This document shows, one piece after another, positions 38,145-49,090 of a DNA stretch of 64,000 nt; the first letter of the stretch is position 1; each line of letters begins with the position of its first letter. A program made the translations under genes and the position numbers. Under the pieces are notes generated by a model. That model saw nothing but the letters and a program-made list of their open reading frames with translations, did not search any database and had not been told where the DNA came from. The stretch covers positions 585,501 through 649,500 of the forward strand of contig CAJNDS010002118.1 in assembly GCA_905221605.1 (NCBI GenBank). The letters run 5' to 3'. The DNA is from Symbiodinium natans. Taxonomy: Eukaryota; Sar; Dinophyceae; Suessiales; Symbiodiniaceae.

Positions 38145-41100
38145 ATTTCTTTACTGGCAAAGTCAAAGCTCGCTGCCTATCAACCCAATTTCAAATGTGA
38201 GCGACGACGTGCCAGTCAGCGAATGGCCATGGCCATTCTCGGAAGCACGCGGGGGCAAAGAACAACAAAGGTATTCGCACCCGCTCAAGCGTCGAAGTCA
38301 AAGAAAATGACACGCACCAGATCGGCCGAGGAGCACATAGCAGGCCTTGCGAAAGACCCAATATGAGCCCTTATAAGCGCCACGTTTACCAACAGGTGGT
38401 GACTGTAGACCTACCAAGTGCCGGAAAAAGGAAGGCCTCGCACAGCGGGGGAGAGGACCGCGCACCACTGGTCAGCACATCCTGGCACCCGGTAGGCTTT
38501 CACCGCGCAAGGTTTTAAGGAAGTAAGTTTCCCAAAGGCCCGCTCCGTCCAAGCATTCAGTTGTTCTGAGGAAGTTAAGCTGGACCGAATAACGCCGGTT
38601 CTGTGCAGAGGAGGCTTCCTAACTGACACCCCCAATCTCCGCTTGAGACAAAAGCACAGATGGAAAGGGCCTCGCAGCGGGGGAAAACACCGCGCGCCGC
38701 TGGTCACCACGATCCAGTGCAGATGCATCAGGCGGGGCTCAGACGGGCGCGGGGCAGAGAAGAAACGTGGTAGCATTCGTAAGCACAGCAAGTACGCCGG
38801 AGGTCACATGCTGGAGTCCCCTAGAAGAACAGGTATCCAACCTGTGAAAGAGGTTAAGCATTTGCACTGCAAGAGTGCTCCCCGTGAGCAACACGGGAGA
38901 GACCCAAAACTCTATGACTTCTGCCGAAGTACAAGGCAATGGGGAAACTTCCCCCGGAGATTGCTGAGGGCCTCAGCCTGAGCATGCACTAACCCAGGTT
39001 CCGCACAAACCCTCCAAAACGCGCAAACCGGCACAGACACCTCTGAAGAGAGGGTTCAGGGTGACCTGCAGGGCAACCAGGTCCCCAAGCCATCCTTGCT
39101 CAATGCAAGACAAAGAAGAAGCAGAAAGTTGCAGCTCTCAAAGCAGAGTGTTCCCCTTGAGCATACGGGAAAAATTCTATGATTTCGGCCAAAGTACAAG
39201 GCGATGAGCGAACTTCTCGCTGGGAGTTACAGAGGGCCTAAGCCTGAGTACACACTGTCCCAGGCTCCGCAAAAACTCTCCAGAACATCTAACCGGTACG
39301 GACACCTCTGAAGAGAGGGCTTAGGGTGACCTGCAGAGCAGCAGGGTCCCCAAGCCACCCTCGCTGAAAGCAAGGTTAAGGAAAGGCATAGAGTTGCAGC
39401 TTACAGAGCAGCATGGCGCATGGCAAAGCTATCTGCACCGCAGTAATAAGCAGAGAGGTCTGCGAATAAGACCAACGTCGCGCAGACCCTCTCAGAGATC
39501 TTCAGACCAACGATCTGAAGCAGGCCTAGATCAAAGCTCCGCTGGCCAAACAGGTGAGGCCTGAATGGCAGGCATCTGCCTGGATAAAAGACTGAAGCGA
39601 TGTCAAGTGATCAGCCTGACTAAGCAAGGAGAAGACAAGCTGACAGCCCCGCAGACTGAGCCAGCCAAGACCAAAGCTCCACAGGTCAGCCGACAGGCCC
39701 CATGCCTGACAAAGCAAAAGCTGGCAGGACCAAGAGGATCTTGCTTGAATGGGCGCCCGAAGCTCTGCCTGAAGATCTGAAGCTCTGAAATTGGCCAAGA
39801 CCAAAGCCCCGCAGGTCAGCCAACCAAAGCCCCCGCAGGTCAGCCGACAGGCCAAATGCCTGACAAAGCAAGGCTGGCAAGACCAAAAGGATCTTGCTTG
39901 AAATTAGTGCTCAAAGCTCTGACTGCCGAAGCACTCGAAGCTCTAACTGAAGATCTGAAGCTCTGAACTGGCCAAGACCAAAGCCCCGCAGGTCAGCCAA
40001 TAGGCCACATGCCCGACTAAGCAAAGCTGGCAAGAGCAAAAGGACCTTGACTGAATTGGCGCACAAAGCTCTGACTGTCAGGCAAGTCGCCGGATTTAGC
40101 AACTAATGAACGCAGCTCTGAGAGCGAGGAGTTGTGGAGAACGAGGTTGTTCGCGGGCAGCTCGTTTGCAAGCGGATGTGAAAAACGGGCATGCACAAAG
40201 TGGCATGTTGGCGCAAATGACTGTGAAGAGCGCTGGATGTGGAGTTGCACAAAGACCTGGCGAGCGCAGCCCTGAAACTTATAGGCCCCAAAAAAAAGAA
40301 TCTCCACCAAGTCTAGGCGGGAACCCCACAGAACGGTTGGAGGGAGGTCGCTTGGCACGTGGATCCGCTCGAGAACCTGGCCGAGCGGCCCTGAACAAAT
40401 AAAACCGAAAGAAGAACCCGGGGAAGCGCGAAGCTCCGTAAATTAAACTGATGAAGCTCGCAAAGACCAAAGCTCCGCAGGCCAAGCGAATGAAGCTTGT
40501 GGCAGCCCAATTAACTGAAGCTCTGAACGTCAGGCCGCACGCCTCGTGTAGCGTATTGCAGGTAAATGCGATTGATGTTCAAGAAAAATGGCCCCGAGTT
40601 GCCTGCCGAGGCAAAGGAGCACTGACTATTGAGCTCACTTTTGCCCGTAACGCCCACGAGGGCAGCATGACCCTCTCCTTGGTCCGATTGAAAGCACAGA
40701 CTGCGAGCTGCCAGGCAAGGCCGTATTTTTGTTTTATCTCGCCAAAACAGTGCCCGACGACAGCACGATGCTGGGCAATGCAAAATTTTTTTTGGGTTGA
40801 GAAAACCTGCAAAGCTCAAGGAACGCAAGCCACGCGGCTACGCTCTGGTGGAAGGCAGCACCGGAGCTGAAGGCTGTATTCAAGCGCTGGGGGTGAAACA
40901 AACCCTGATGTAAAGCACCGAAAGCTTCTGAGCAAGTCCATATACTGCCAGCTCTAGATACGCATTCTGCCAGCCTTGAGTTTGAGACTGCCTGTGAAGC
41001 TCAGGGGCCAGAGGCTGCCGAGTGAGCTGCCAGGCAAGGCTATTTGCACTTGAAGTACCCAAACCAAGGCAAAAATGCATTTGCCTATTAGGTTGGGTAA

Positions 41101-41583
41101 TGGGAAATGGCCCTTGGTTTGGGAAGCGGGACCGACCTGGTGTTCTTTCACAAGTTGGGGAGCTGCTGGCGAGAGAGATGGGGAGCTGCTGGAGAGAGTG
41201 GAAGCCCAAAGAAGCATGTTTCTCCTGCACGGCCCGTCCGGATTCAAGTCCAACATATGCGCATATTTGTTGGACTTGATTTAGGGGCCATTGGGGACGT
41301 CATGGTAGGTGTTCTGGGGGCCCGAAAGACAACTTTGCAAAGGCCGCATTCTCCAAACTCTGGTTGAAAGCAAAGCTCAAGAACAGCACGTACGCTACCA
41401 GGCAAAGCCACATTCTCGAAGCTCTGGTGTAACGCGTCCCCAAGCTCAAGGACTGCAAGCTGCCAGGCAAGGCCACATTCTGCAAGCTCCCGTTGACTTC
41501 GTATCTGAAGGTCAAGGACTGCCAGATGCCAGGCAACGCCACTTTCTCCACGCTCTGGTTGAAACACGCTCCGAAGCTAAAGC
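38145..41583. repeat. Degenerate tandem-repeat region, no genes
   Basis: I find no protein-like frame. Several diverged tandem families follow each other: a block around gcctcgca(ca)gcgggggaa at 38431-38490 and 38668-38725; a roughly 264-bp unit with acctctgaagagaggg at 39039 and 39303; a roughly 135-180-bp unit around ggccaagaccaaagccccgc at 39663, 39796 and 39971; and units of about 85 bp with gctgccaggcaaggccacattct at 41345-41580, with an outlier near 40700. Short aaagctc/gaagctct words occur throughout. It resembles decayed satellite or repeat-derived filler. Confidence 0.6.
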
Positions 41584-41628
41584 TGTGAAAACACAGCAGC
41601 AGCGCGCTGAACCCTCTTTTTCTCACGA

Positions 41629-41639
41629 CTTGAGCCAAA
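41629..41639 (-). other. Spliced-leader-like TTTGGCTCAAG inside the 3' LTR
   Basis: 11 of 11 bases equal the 3' end of the dinoflagellate spliced leader; the same site is at 62046-62056 in the 5' LTR, followed by TCGTGAG. Could be a captured leader in the R region. Confidence 0.45.
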
Positions 41640-41965
41640 GTCATAAGCCGGAGGCTTCGTCAGTGAAACTCTTTACACACAGGTGAAAACTCTGCTCTGC
41701 CACGTGTTCTCCACAGCCACAAAACAAACTCAAACGTCAGTGGGAGTTCTCGGGACCTACCCAACTACACCTAAAGCAAGCAAAAACGTGCACAGTCACT
41801 TCTACAGCTTCCAGACACACATCCCTACAACTCAAGCACTTCAAAAGGCTTTCCCACTTAAAGCAGCACTCCCGTCGAGCCTCCAAGGCACAACTACGGA
41901 GTTCCTACAACTACACACACACAACTCTGAGCCAGCATGCAGGACAACAAAGTTAACATGTCCTT

Positions 41966-41979
41966 AGACAGGAACTTTC
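41966..41979. repeat. 14-bp target duplication, left end of LINE E array
   Basis: agacaggaactttc occurs here and at 48167-48180, 49077-49090, 51205-51218 and 53337-53350. The single copy expected in an empty LTR (62384-62394, agacggaactttc with one base fewer) identifies it as copia sequence. Confidence 0.85.
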
Positions 41980-42300
41980 GTCTGCACGCTGCGAGGCGTA
42001 GCCACCCGAAGGGGCTGAGGTTAGAGGGTGAAACATACAAACTACAAACTCTGCACAGTGAGACTACCGGTACTAGCCCTCACTTCCCTCAGACATTTGT
42101 CGAGGCCGAAATCCATGCCCTCATACCGTGGTCGAGGCCGAAATTCCCTCAGGACTTGCCGAGGCCGAACTTCCTTCATTTGCACCCCTCAGACCAGAGT
42201 CGAGGCCGAAACTTCCTCAGGCAGCACGCCGAGGCGGTATTTCTTGAGTCGGTTGGTGCTTCTCAGACCACTAGCCGTGTTTCTTTCTGGGCTACGCTGC

Positions 42301-43527
42301 TCACTCATCAGCTTCGTCATGTGGCATGCCCAGCGTGATTTTCTGGATCTCTGTTGCCGGAACCGAAAGTAGGGTTCCATCCCATCCTCGTTTTGCAATC
42401 CCGGCATCCAGCAGGTGCTGGGCAAATGGCCCGACATTGCCTACGCACGCCATCCAAAGCGCGCTGGCCTTGCCGTCGTACGTTCTGACCAATCCACGTA
42501 TGGTTGCCAGTAGCTCCTCATCATACTTCTCCAGGAGGCGTACAAGGCCGCTTGATAGCTTGTATCTATCCTCCTGCAGCGTCGTCCACTCCGCCGTGTC
42601 AAAGAACACTGCCCGTGGTAACGATCCTGACATTGGGTCGCGCCCAACGTTGCTCACCGTGACATCCGATAGAGCAACTCCTTGCATGGTCAGCCATGAC
42701 GTTATAGCCACCAGGTAAAACAGGGACTGTCTGAGGATCCCGGCTTCATGGCGATTTTCCTGCCACCATGTGTTGAACAGCTCTGCCCTGCGGATGATAC
42801 TTCCATAGAAGTAGTGGTGGCAATAACCCTCCACCGCTTCGTCGAAAAGGACTCCAATCCATCCTGCCCACAGGGTCCTGGTGACCAGGGTGGGGAATTG
42901 TTCCCCATACCCTGCTTCGTTGCCAAAGCTCTGGGGTTCCATCGCCAGTTTCATGACCCATAGCCGATCCAGAGCATATCCTCGTCGAGTGCGCCCTGCA
43001 CCTATGAAGGGAAGCACCCTAGGCTGTAAGCTTTGCCCTGTCGTTGGGTTGCGGACCAATTGGACCTCCCCAAGCCAATGGAGCGCTGTCCTTGGCCTTT
43101 GCTGGTTCTGCAGTTTGTGCACCAAAAGGTGCACAGGCTTGGCTTGCCCCATGGCTTCCTTTTTCTCCTTTCCCTCAGCTTCCTGCGAGGCCATATTGTG
43201 GGCACCTGGCCCTTCCGCCAGCGTGACTGTACGAGGCTCGCTTGCCTCTTGCTCTGTATTGACACCCTCAGCTTGGTGCGAGGCCGCGCTGTCTTCTCCT
43301 CTCTCCCGTAGGCGTACCGGACCCACCGGAGATTCCGAAGCACTCTCCTCTTCCCTATCCCAAGGCTGCTCCGGGTGTCTGGCCTGTCGAAGCGGGGAAC
43401 GTTCTCGGGGCGGGTCCTTCTGCTTGTTCTTGCTTTTGCCCTTGCCTTTGTCCGGCCGATTCCTTAACCAGGATGGCAATCGGGACCCTTGTCTTCTCAT
43501 CGTAGCATCCGTCTTCCATTGCCTCAT
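42301..43527 (-). CDS. LINE E ORF3: basic/acidic linker plus kinase-like domain, 408 aa
   Basis: Starts MRQWKTDATMRRQGSRLPSW, 233 bases after the ORF2 stop. Residues 1-130 are charged and low complexity (GKGKSKNKQKDPPRERSP). Residues 170-320 read like a protein-kinase/APH fold: PFIGAGRTRRGYAL (Gly-rich loop), WVMKLAM (Lys about 193), NEAGYGE (Glu about 204), VALSDVTVSNVGRDP (Asp about 288 and Asn about 293, the canonical D-x4-N spacing) and AVFFDTAEW (metal Asp about 310). The usual HRD His/Arg are not conserved, so it is either an atypical small-molecule kinase or a pseudokinase. The frame is intact. A third ORF after the RT gene is unusual for LINEs; LINE C has the same layout. Possible roles: phosphorylating host or element factors, or a captured structural module. 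Confidence 0.7.
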   Translation of the reverse strand: MRQWKTDATMRRQGSRLPSWLRNRPDKGKGKSKNKQKDPPRERSPLRQARHPEQPWDREEESASESPVGPVRLRERGEDSAASHQAEGVNTEQEASEPRTVTLAEGPGAHNMASQEAEGKEKKEAMGQAKPVHLLVHKLQNQQRPRTALHWLGEVQLVRNPTTGQSLQPRVLPFIGAGRTRRGYALDRLWVMKLAMEPQSFGNEAGYGEQFPTLVTRTLWAGWIGVLFDEAVEGYCHHYFYGSIIRRAELFNTWWQENRHEAGILRQSLFYLVAITSWLTMQGVALSDVTVSNVGRDPMSGSLPRAVFFDTAEWTTLQEDRYKLSSGLVRLLEKYDEELLATIRGLVRTYDGKASALWMACVGNVGPFAQHLLDAGIAKRGWDGTLLSVPATEIQKITLGMPHDEADE

Positions 43528-43759
43528 TGCTAAAGGCCCACCTTGAGGATGAGGACGCCTTGTTCCACCCTCAGCTCTGCGAGGCCGAGGCCTCCTCTCT
43601 TACCCTCAGCGGTGTCGCAAGCACGCGGCACCGCGAGGCCGAGCTACACTCCCTCAGCAAAGCGAGGCCGTAAACACCAATCGCAATTCCCCGTTGCGAG
43701 GCCCTCACCCTCAGCTACGAGGCCGAAACCCTGTCTCCTTGCACCAAACGGCTGCGGAT

Positions 43760-46700
43760 TTACTGCGTCCCCTCAGCTTGGCGAGGCCTAACAAACAATG
43801 ACATCTTCTGCTGTGCGCTGGCTTGGGGCTTAGCTTTGGCGTGTTTCCCACCAAACTGAACGCGAGGCTGTTGAAACTGGACGTTGCTCATACTTCCACC
43901 ATTGACAAGGGTTTGCGCTTGGGTAGCCAGCTTGCCCTGAGAAGTCCGCGATTTGCACTCCCCCGCCAGGCTTTTATTGCACTTCTGGCTGACCGGTGCA
44001 TGTGTTCGGTCACACTTTGTGCAAACCCAACGGATTCCCAAATTCACCATATTGTGGGAGGGGTGGATACCCCACTCTTCACGCACTCGCGCCTCCGGCT
44101 GGTTGACGCAGTACTGTTCCAAGACCACCTCCAAGTTCGTGAGGGTTTGTTGTACATACAACCCGCACAGTTGACATTTCAGTGTTAAATTCCGGGGGTG
44201 TTCGCTGCCCTTCTCCCATTGATGCCCGCGCTCCGGGTTTTTCAGCAACTGCCAAAGCCGCTGGCGTTTGTTGAGTTTGGCGTTGCCCTGCTCTTTTTTG
44301 CATCCCTCAGCTTTCTGCGAGGCCTCCATCTTCTCTTTGTAATGGGCATGGTCCAGGATGAAGGGGAAGTCTTCTTCTTTGCGCGTCCTCATTATGTGGG
44401 CTGCGCGTGCGCCGTACGCTAGGGAAAGTGTGCGCACCACATTGTCCAACTCTTTGACACGCCTCTTGTGCGCTGGGCTGTAAGCAGCCGCCGCTACTGC
44501 ACCACATACTTTGTCTGCCATGTCATTCGCTGCACGCCGCCACAACGTGCCCGGCCCCATCTTCGCCAGGAATTCCTCTTCAGTTTTGTGGGACGGGACC
44601 CAGGTTGCCTTGATACGTTTCCTGTCATTCCACACTTTGCTCCATTCCAGGTCATCCTCCGGCGGTTGTGTTTTTTGTAGCACTTGGACTGCCGGCTTGC
44701 AATCCATAGTGACATCAATCAGATCCTCCGTGTGCTCCATTAGTCGGAAAAGTGCACGGCGCTCCATGTCCACCACCGGCTGCCACGGGTAGACCAGCTC
44801 TGTAATCCGTCCGGCTTCCACCAGGACACCTTTTGTCCAGGACAGAGCCACCACTGCGAGGGCTGATGTTTGTACACGTGGGTCTATTCCTCCTGGACCT
44901 CCACTTGCGTCAGTGGCGAAGATCAAGCCTTCCGCTTCCACTTTTGCATCTGCTGCAAAGCATCCTTGGTAACGTAGACCTAAAAGGTGTTCCGGTGGCT
45001 TCGGGTGCCACACCGCCGGCTTTGGCAGGAGTGCCCTTGTCCACAGACACTCCCATGGGTATTTGTGACGCAAGTATTCCTGGAGCTTGGGTTCTTTGAA
45101 CCCTTGTTCACGCCAGTAAGGACATTCTTTGAGGACATGCTCCAGAGTTGCTGGCATTTGGCACTTCCTGCACCATCCTGGCTTGGACTCCGTGATGACG
45201 CCCGCGTGCCACACTGACTTTATACCTTCCATAAGGCCTGGGCTTAGGCCTCCCAGCTTCGTCAACTTGTGATGCGGCGTCCAATCCAGCCCCTCTTGGG
45301 CACCAGCGCCACCTGCCTGTCGCGCTATCGCAGCCCACTTCTGTTCCTCCAGGAATCCCTCAAGCCATTTGTAGGCGAGGCTACCCATGCGTGGCTGGGT
45401 CCAATCAACGTTGAGGACACTACCTCTCTTCCATTTGCCTGGGTCACTGGCATCTACCTTCAGATCCAGTAAGTACGCCATGGTTGCAGCCATCGGCCCC
45501 GTGACCAGTGGCCAGTGGTGTTTGGCCGCACTCAACCTCTTCCAAGTGGTTTTCCAGGCCAAGTCAAAGTGGGCTTTTCCGCCACCGATCCATGCACGGA
45601 AAACTTTGGCCACCACTTTGAAATGCTGCTTGTGGATTGTGCGCTTTGGATCTTGGCATTTCTTGGCTCCCATGTCCAAGATGGTTTCCAAACTCCCAAG
45701 CTTGTATTTACCCAGGTGTTTTCCTACCACTGTTCGGAGCCATTTCATTCTTTTGGGTGAAACCCCCACAGAGGGGTGCCCCCACAAAGCAACTGATGTG
45801 ATCGCTGCCTTGACCACGCGGAGTTTAGTGCTGGGCGGCGGTCCCAGCCTAGACAGTTTGCTATGTCTCGCACGGGCTTTCTTGGCCCGCGTTGCCGACG
45901 TCACCAAGCGACGCTTTCGCCCCCCTGTACTATCGACGCCCAGGTCACGCATCACGTCGTACACCTGTGGCTCATGAGGCAGCAGGAGTTCACGCAGGTG
46001 CTTGCTCGCCTGGGTACTGCTGGCCACAAACCCTGTCTTCTTGGATGAAATCGTGAAACCATTAGCATCCATCCCGTCCTTTAAGCTGCGGTAGACTCGT
46101 ATGGCACTATCCGCCACGTGTTTAAAGGACTTATGCTGGATGTCAATTGAGACATCATCCAACCAACAGTCCACGTTTGCCACATCTCGTCGCCTTTGGA
46201 TCTTGTCTATCACCGGGTGCAATGCCACCTTTGCTAACGATGGCGCCGCTGGGCAACCCGCTTGCACGCCATTTGTAGCTCTGATGCCTGCCGATAGCAC
46301 CCCATCCGCCACCAAGTATCTGGCACCCATGTACACTTCCAGTGCCATCTTCAGGATAAGCGGTGGATATTGCAGGGCCGTTGCTGCCATGATCAATTGC
46401 TGAAATTGGATGGTATCGAAAAAGGACTCGAGGTCCACAAAGAGTGACACCACATGCACTCCATTTGTCTTTGCCACCTCATTTCGCAGTAGTCTGCCGA
46501 CGGCCACGTCCAAGCAGCAACTGCCTGGGACTGCCTTGTCGTACGTGGCAGCTGTGGCATAGCCTGCCTGCCAAGTACTTACCAAATCCCATCGCAGGCG
46601 GACCCAAGTCCTGTACAGGATGTGTAGCAAGGCGATTGGTCTTTCCCGGGTCAGATTCTTCGGCAGCATTGCTATAAGGGAGACTGTCATTTGCTGCGGC

Positions 46701-48166
46701 CATGCTGCCTTGGCCTCACATTCATGGTAGAAGGACACAACGGCTTCAACTGCTTTATCGTCCATGGCCTGCAAATGGTCAATCCTCCAGCCATCCGGCC
46801 CCGGGCTCTTTAGTGCCAGTTTTTTGATCCTTGCCTTGACCTCGACAGGGTTCAGCGGCTCCACGCTGGCCGCTTGTTTTTTGGCTGCATCCTCAAGCTC
46901 CGTCATGAGCGAGGCCGATTTTGCCAACGGCTGGCCCGTCGTCCACACTGCCGCCCAGTGGTCTCGGCGAATGTGTGGCCGTTCCAGCATGTCATATTCC
47001 ATGTAGGGTCTTTGTACCACTTGTTCTTCTTTTCGCAAGGCATTGTATAATGGTCGCATGCCCTTTTCCATGGCCTTACTGAGCCATTGCTTGTACTGGT
47101 GGGCTGTCTCCTCCATATCCGCCTTTCTCGCGTAGCATTGCTGTTCGTCGATGCGCTTCCGAACAAGCCTAGCGTCCGTACCCCGGCCCAGGATACTCGC
47201 AAGCATATCCTCCTGGTTCTGCGCATCACCCTCGTAATACTCGCCGAGCCTGCGTTGGACCAGACGCGCCACCGGATGTGCATCGCCATGATGTCTGCCT
47301 TGTTTGACCCATTGTTGGACCCGGTTCCAAAAGGCCGCCCTCTTGCCCGTCCAGACAACGTTCTCCGGGTTGTTGACCACCAATTTCTTCCGCACAATCT
47401 CCGATTTAACACCCATACCATCGATTCGGCCTGTGATCGACCTCTCCACACCGGCACTCAGGTGAGCAAATGTCTCACTGAGCTCATCTTCCATCTTGGG
47501 TTCATCCAAGATGTTGATGCTCTGTGTGTTTTGTACTGGTTCACACTCCACAGTCTCCGTCACCAGTGCTCCCGCCTTCTTCATCTGGGGAACATCAGGG
47601 CTACTGCACGGTTGGGCCACCCTCCAATGCATTGCAGCATGAGGCCGAAAAGGGGTTTCCCAATCCGTTTTCACTTGAAGGATGGGCACCAAGCATTTCG
47701 CAACCAGCCCGTAATCAATTTCGTCCGATCCTTGGGCCGTTGGTTCCCCCACTCCAACAAATGCACCACCAACTTCTGTCGCCAGAGTTGTGCCCCTCAT
47801 GGTATCCTGGGCTTCATTCCAATCACCCAGCACCATATATGGCACTTTGCAGCCCTTTAGAAAGGCTATCAGTCTCGCCAGTACTTGGATATTGTTTGGA
47901 GCCTGGAATCCGACCCCGCTCTCCAAATACAGACTGACGATGATCAAATCCCAGCCTTTATTTCTCATGGCACATGCCAGGAAGCCCGCCGGTCCTGTCC
48001 CATACTCAGTAAGGTATCGCAGGTTCCTATGTCGGGGTGCCACCACTGCCAGGCCTCCTTGTACACCCTTAGTTTTTGTACTGCCTGGCATGCCAATGAA
48101 GGTGTATCCCATATCTTGGCAATGGCTCATGGCTTGCTGGATACCCTCTGTCTTGAGATGGGTTTC
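43760..48166 (-). CDS. LINE E ORF2: endonuclease - RT - RNase H (5'-truncated)
   Basis: The element sequence begins at ETHLKTEGIQ, so the first strand of the endonuclease is missing; the open frame continues upstream into unit C only by chance. Remaining endonuclease: IVSLYLE, YMVLGDWNEAQD, GSDEIDYGLV, RPHAAMHW. RT: SPGPDGWRIDHL, RPIALLHILYRTW, motif A VSLFVDLESFFD, motif B GVQAGCPAAPSLAK, motif C CWLDDVSIDI (WLDD in place of YxDD). Then a finger CRKCQMPATLEHVLKEC, RNase H (IFATDASGGPGG, ERRALFRLME, VTMDCKPA, KATWVPSHKTEEE, ANDMADKVCG) and C-terminal clusters CQLCGLYVQ and WVCTKCDRTH. About 1468 codons without a stop. This copy cannot make a complete endonuclease, but RT and RNase H look intact. 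Confidence 0.93.
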   Translation of the reverse strand, partial: ETHLKTEGIQQAMSHCQDMGYTFIGMPGSTKTKGVQGGLAVVAPRHRNLRYLTEYGTGPAGFLACAMRNKGWDLIIVSLYLESGVGFQAPNNIQVLARLIAFLKGCKVPYMVLGDWNEAQDTMRGTTLATEVGGAFVGVGEPTAQGSDEIDYGLVAKCLVPILQVKTDWETPFRPHAAMHWRVAQPCSSPDVPQMKKAGALVTETVECEPVQNTQSINILDEPKMEDELSETFAHLSAGVERSITGRIDGMGVKSEIVRKKLVVNNPENVVWTGKRAAFWNRVQQWVKQGRHHGDAHPVARLVQRRLGEYYEGDAQNQEDMLASILGRGTDARLVRKRIDEQQCYARKADMEETAHQYKQWLSKAMEKGMRPLYNALRKEEQVVQRPYMEYDMLERPHIRRDHWAAVWTTGQPLAKSASLMTELEDAAKKQAASVEPLNPVEVKARIKKLALKSPGPDGWRIDHLQAMDDKAVEAVVSFYHECEAKAAWPQQMTVSLIAMLPKNLTRERPIALLHILYRTWVRLRWDLVSTWQAGYATAATYDKAVPGSCCLDVAVGRLLRNEVAKTNGVHVVSLFVDLESFFDTIQFQQLIMAATALQYPPLILKMALEVYMGARYLVADGVLSAGIRATNGVQAGCPAAPSLAKVALHPVIDKIQRRRDVANVDCWLDDVSIDIQHKSFKHVADSAIRVYRSLKDGMDANGFTISSKKTGFVASSTQASKHLRELLLPHEPQVYDVMRDLGVDSTGGRKRRLVTSATRAKKARARHSKLSRLGPPPSTKLRVVKAAITSVALWGHPSVGVSPKRMKWLRTVVGKHLGKYKLGSLETILDMGAKKCQDPKRTIHKQHFKVVAKVFRAWIGGGKAHFDLAWKTTWKRLSAAKHHWPLVTGPMAATMAYLLDLKVDASDPGKWKRGSVLNVDWTQPRMGSLAYKWLEGFLEEQKWAAIARQAGGAGAQEGLDWTPHHKLTKLGGLSPGLMEGIKSVWHAGVITESKPGWCRKCQMPATLEHVLKECPYWREQGFKEPKLQEYLRHKYPWECLWTRALLPKPAVWHPKPPEHLLGLRYQGCFAADAKVEAEGLIFATDASGGPGGIDPRVQTSALAVVALSWTKGVLVEAGRITELVYPWQPVVDMERRALFRLMEHTEDLIDVTMDCKPAVQVLQKTQPPEDDLEWSKVWNDRKRIKATWVPSHKTEEEFLAKMGPGTLWRRAANDMADKVCGAVAAAAYSPAHKRRVKELDNVVRTLSLAYGARAAHIMRTRKEEDFPFILDHAHYKEKMEASQKAEGCKKEQGNAKLNKRQRLWQLLKNPERGHQWEKGSEHPRNLTLKCQLCGLYVQQTLTNLEVVLEQYCVNQPEARVREEWGIHPSHNMVNLGIRWVCTKCDRTHAPVSQKCNKSLAGECKSRTSQGKLATQAQTLVNGGSMSNVQFQQPRVQFGGKHAKAKPQASAQQKMSLFVRPRQAEGTQ

Positions 48167-48180
48167 AGACAGGAACTTTC
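48167..48180. repeat. Target duplication between units D and C
   Basis: agacaggaactttc, identical to the outer copies. Confidence 0.85.
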
Positions 48181-49076
48181 GTCTGCACGCTGCGTCGCGT
48201 AGCCACCCGAAGGGGCCGTTGGTCAAGGTGAAACTAAACTAAAAATTACCTCGCTTGAGGTGTTGCGTTCTCAGCTAGGCCCTCTCTCAGCTGCAACCCT
48301 CAGCCCTCGCGAGGCCGAACTTTGCCCTCCGCATGCATTGCTGTTGAGGCACTTGTTGTGGCATCAGCCTCCGTAAGTTTGGCAATCCCCACTCAGCACT
48401 GGATGTTCTGTTCGAGGCATATTCCCTCAGCGCATGCGAGGCCGCAAAGTGAAACACGTGAGGTATGAAAGACTGCTACTCCAGGTTCGTCCGCAGCTCC
48501 GGCTTTCTCGCACTTACTAACCGTGCCTTGCAGCCTCCCCCAAAGTAGCGTCACCCTGGCTTTCTCGCTCTTACTCACCAGTTGACCAATAATGCATCTC
48601 ACGCGGTTGCTTCATGGTAAAACTGCAGCTCGAGGTCCCGGCGTTCTCGCTCTTACTAACCCGGACCGACACTGCAGAGAAGCATTGACTGTTGTTCCCT
48701 CAGCGGAGGCGAGGCCGAACAACCATTCCGCTGCATCTGCGCAGCCAGGCCCTCAGCTCCTCACTGAGCCAGGGCTATCTCTAGACAGAGTTCCCTTGCC
48801 AAGCCCTCTATCTCTATGTGACCCCCGCGGTGCCACGTATAAGCAGCTGCTCCGCGTGTCTTAGGACCACAGTTTTCATTCGGATTTGTTGTTGTAGGCC
48901 TTCCAGTGCTTGAGGCCGAAACCAAACACCACATCTCACGTCACACGGCGAGGCAATTTGGCTCCAACATCTGAAGATAGTGACACATACTCTGCGTGGC
49001 GTCCGCGTGAGCTAGCCTGTCCTCGGCTCCTTTCATCGCTTGTCTTACCACAGGTCTCTTTCGGTGGCCCGTACTC
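48181..49076 (-). mobile_element. LINE E array unit C (896 bp, truncated, non-coding)
   Basis: Nearly identical to the first 900 bases of units A and B read from their shared 3' end. Its own 5' end (GAGTACGGGCCACCG) is a truncation point. No protein-like frame. The 3' 20 bases show gctgcgtcgcgtagcc in place of gctgcgaggcgtagcc found in other units. Confidence 0.8.
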
Positions 49077-49090
49077 AGACAGGAACTTTC
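49077..49090. repeat. Target duplication between units C and B
   Basis: agacaggaactttc, identical to the outer copies. Confidence 0.85.

Larger units (their letters stand above)
41584..41979 (-). repeat. Copia 3' LTR, main part
   Basis: Matches 62001-62398 over its whole length apart from one extra base and about four substitutions; the last three bases of the LTR are at 53351-53353, beyond the LINE E array. Contains TTTGGCTCAAG (41629-41639). Confidence 0.9.

Noticed and set aside
41584-41979. Initially taken as a solo LTR or an unrelated repeat
   Set aside because: Its missing three terminal bases and the duplicated 14 bases are found at 53337-53353 next to the polypurine tract, showing it is the split 3' LTR of the copia element.
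48167-48226. LINE E ORF2 start at the ATG near 48226
   Set aside because: Those first 20 codons are encoded by the 3' end of unit C and the 14-bp duplication; the element sequence begins at ETHL.
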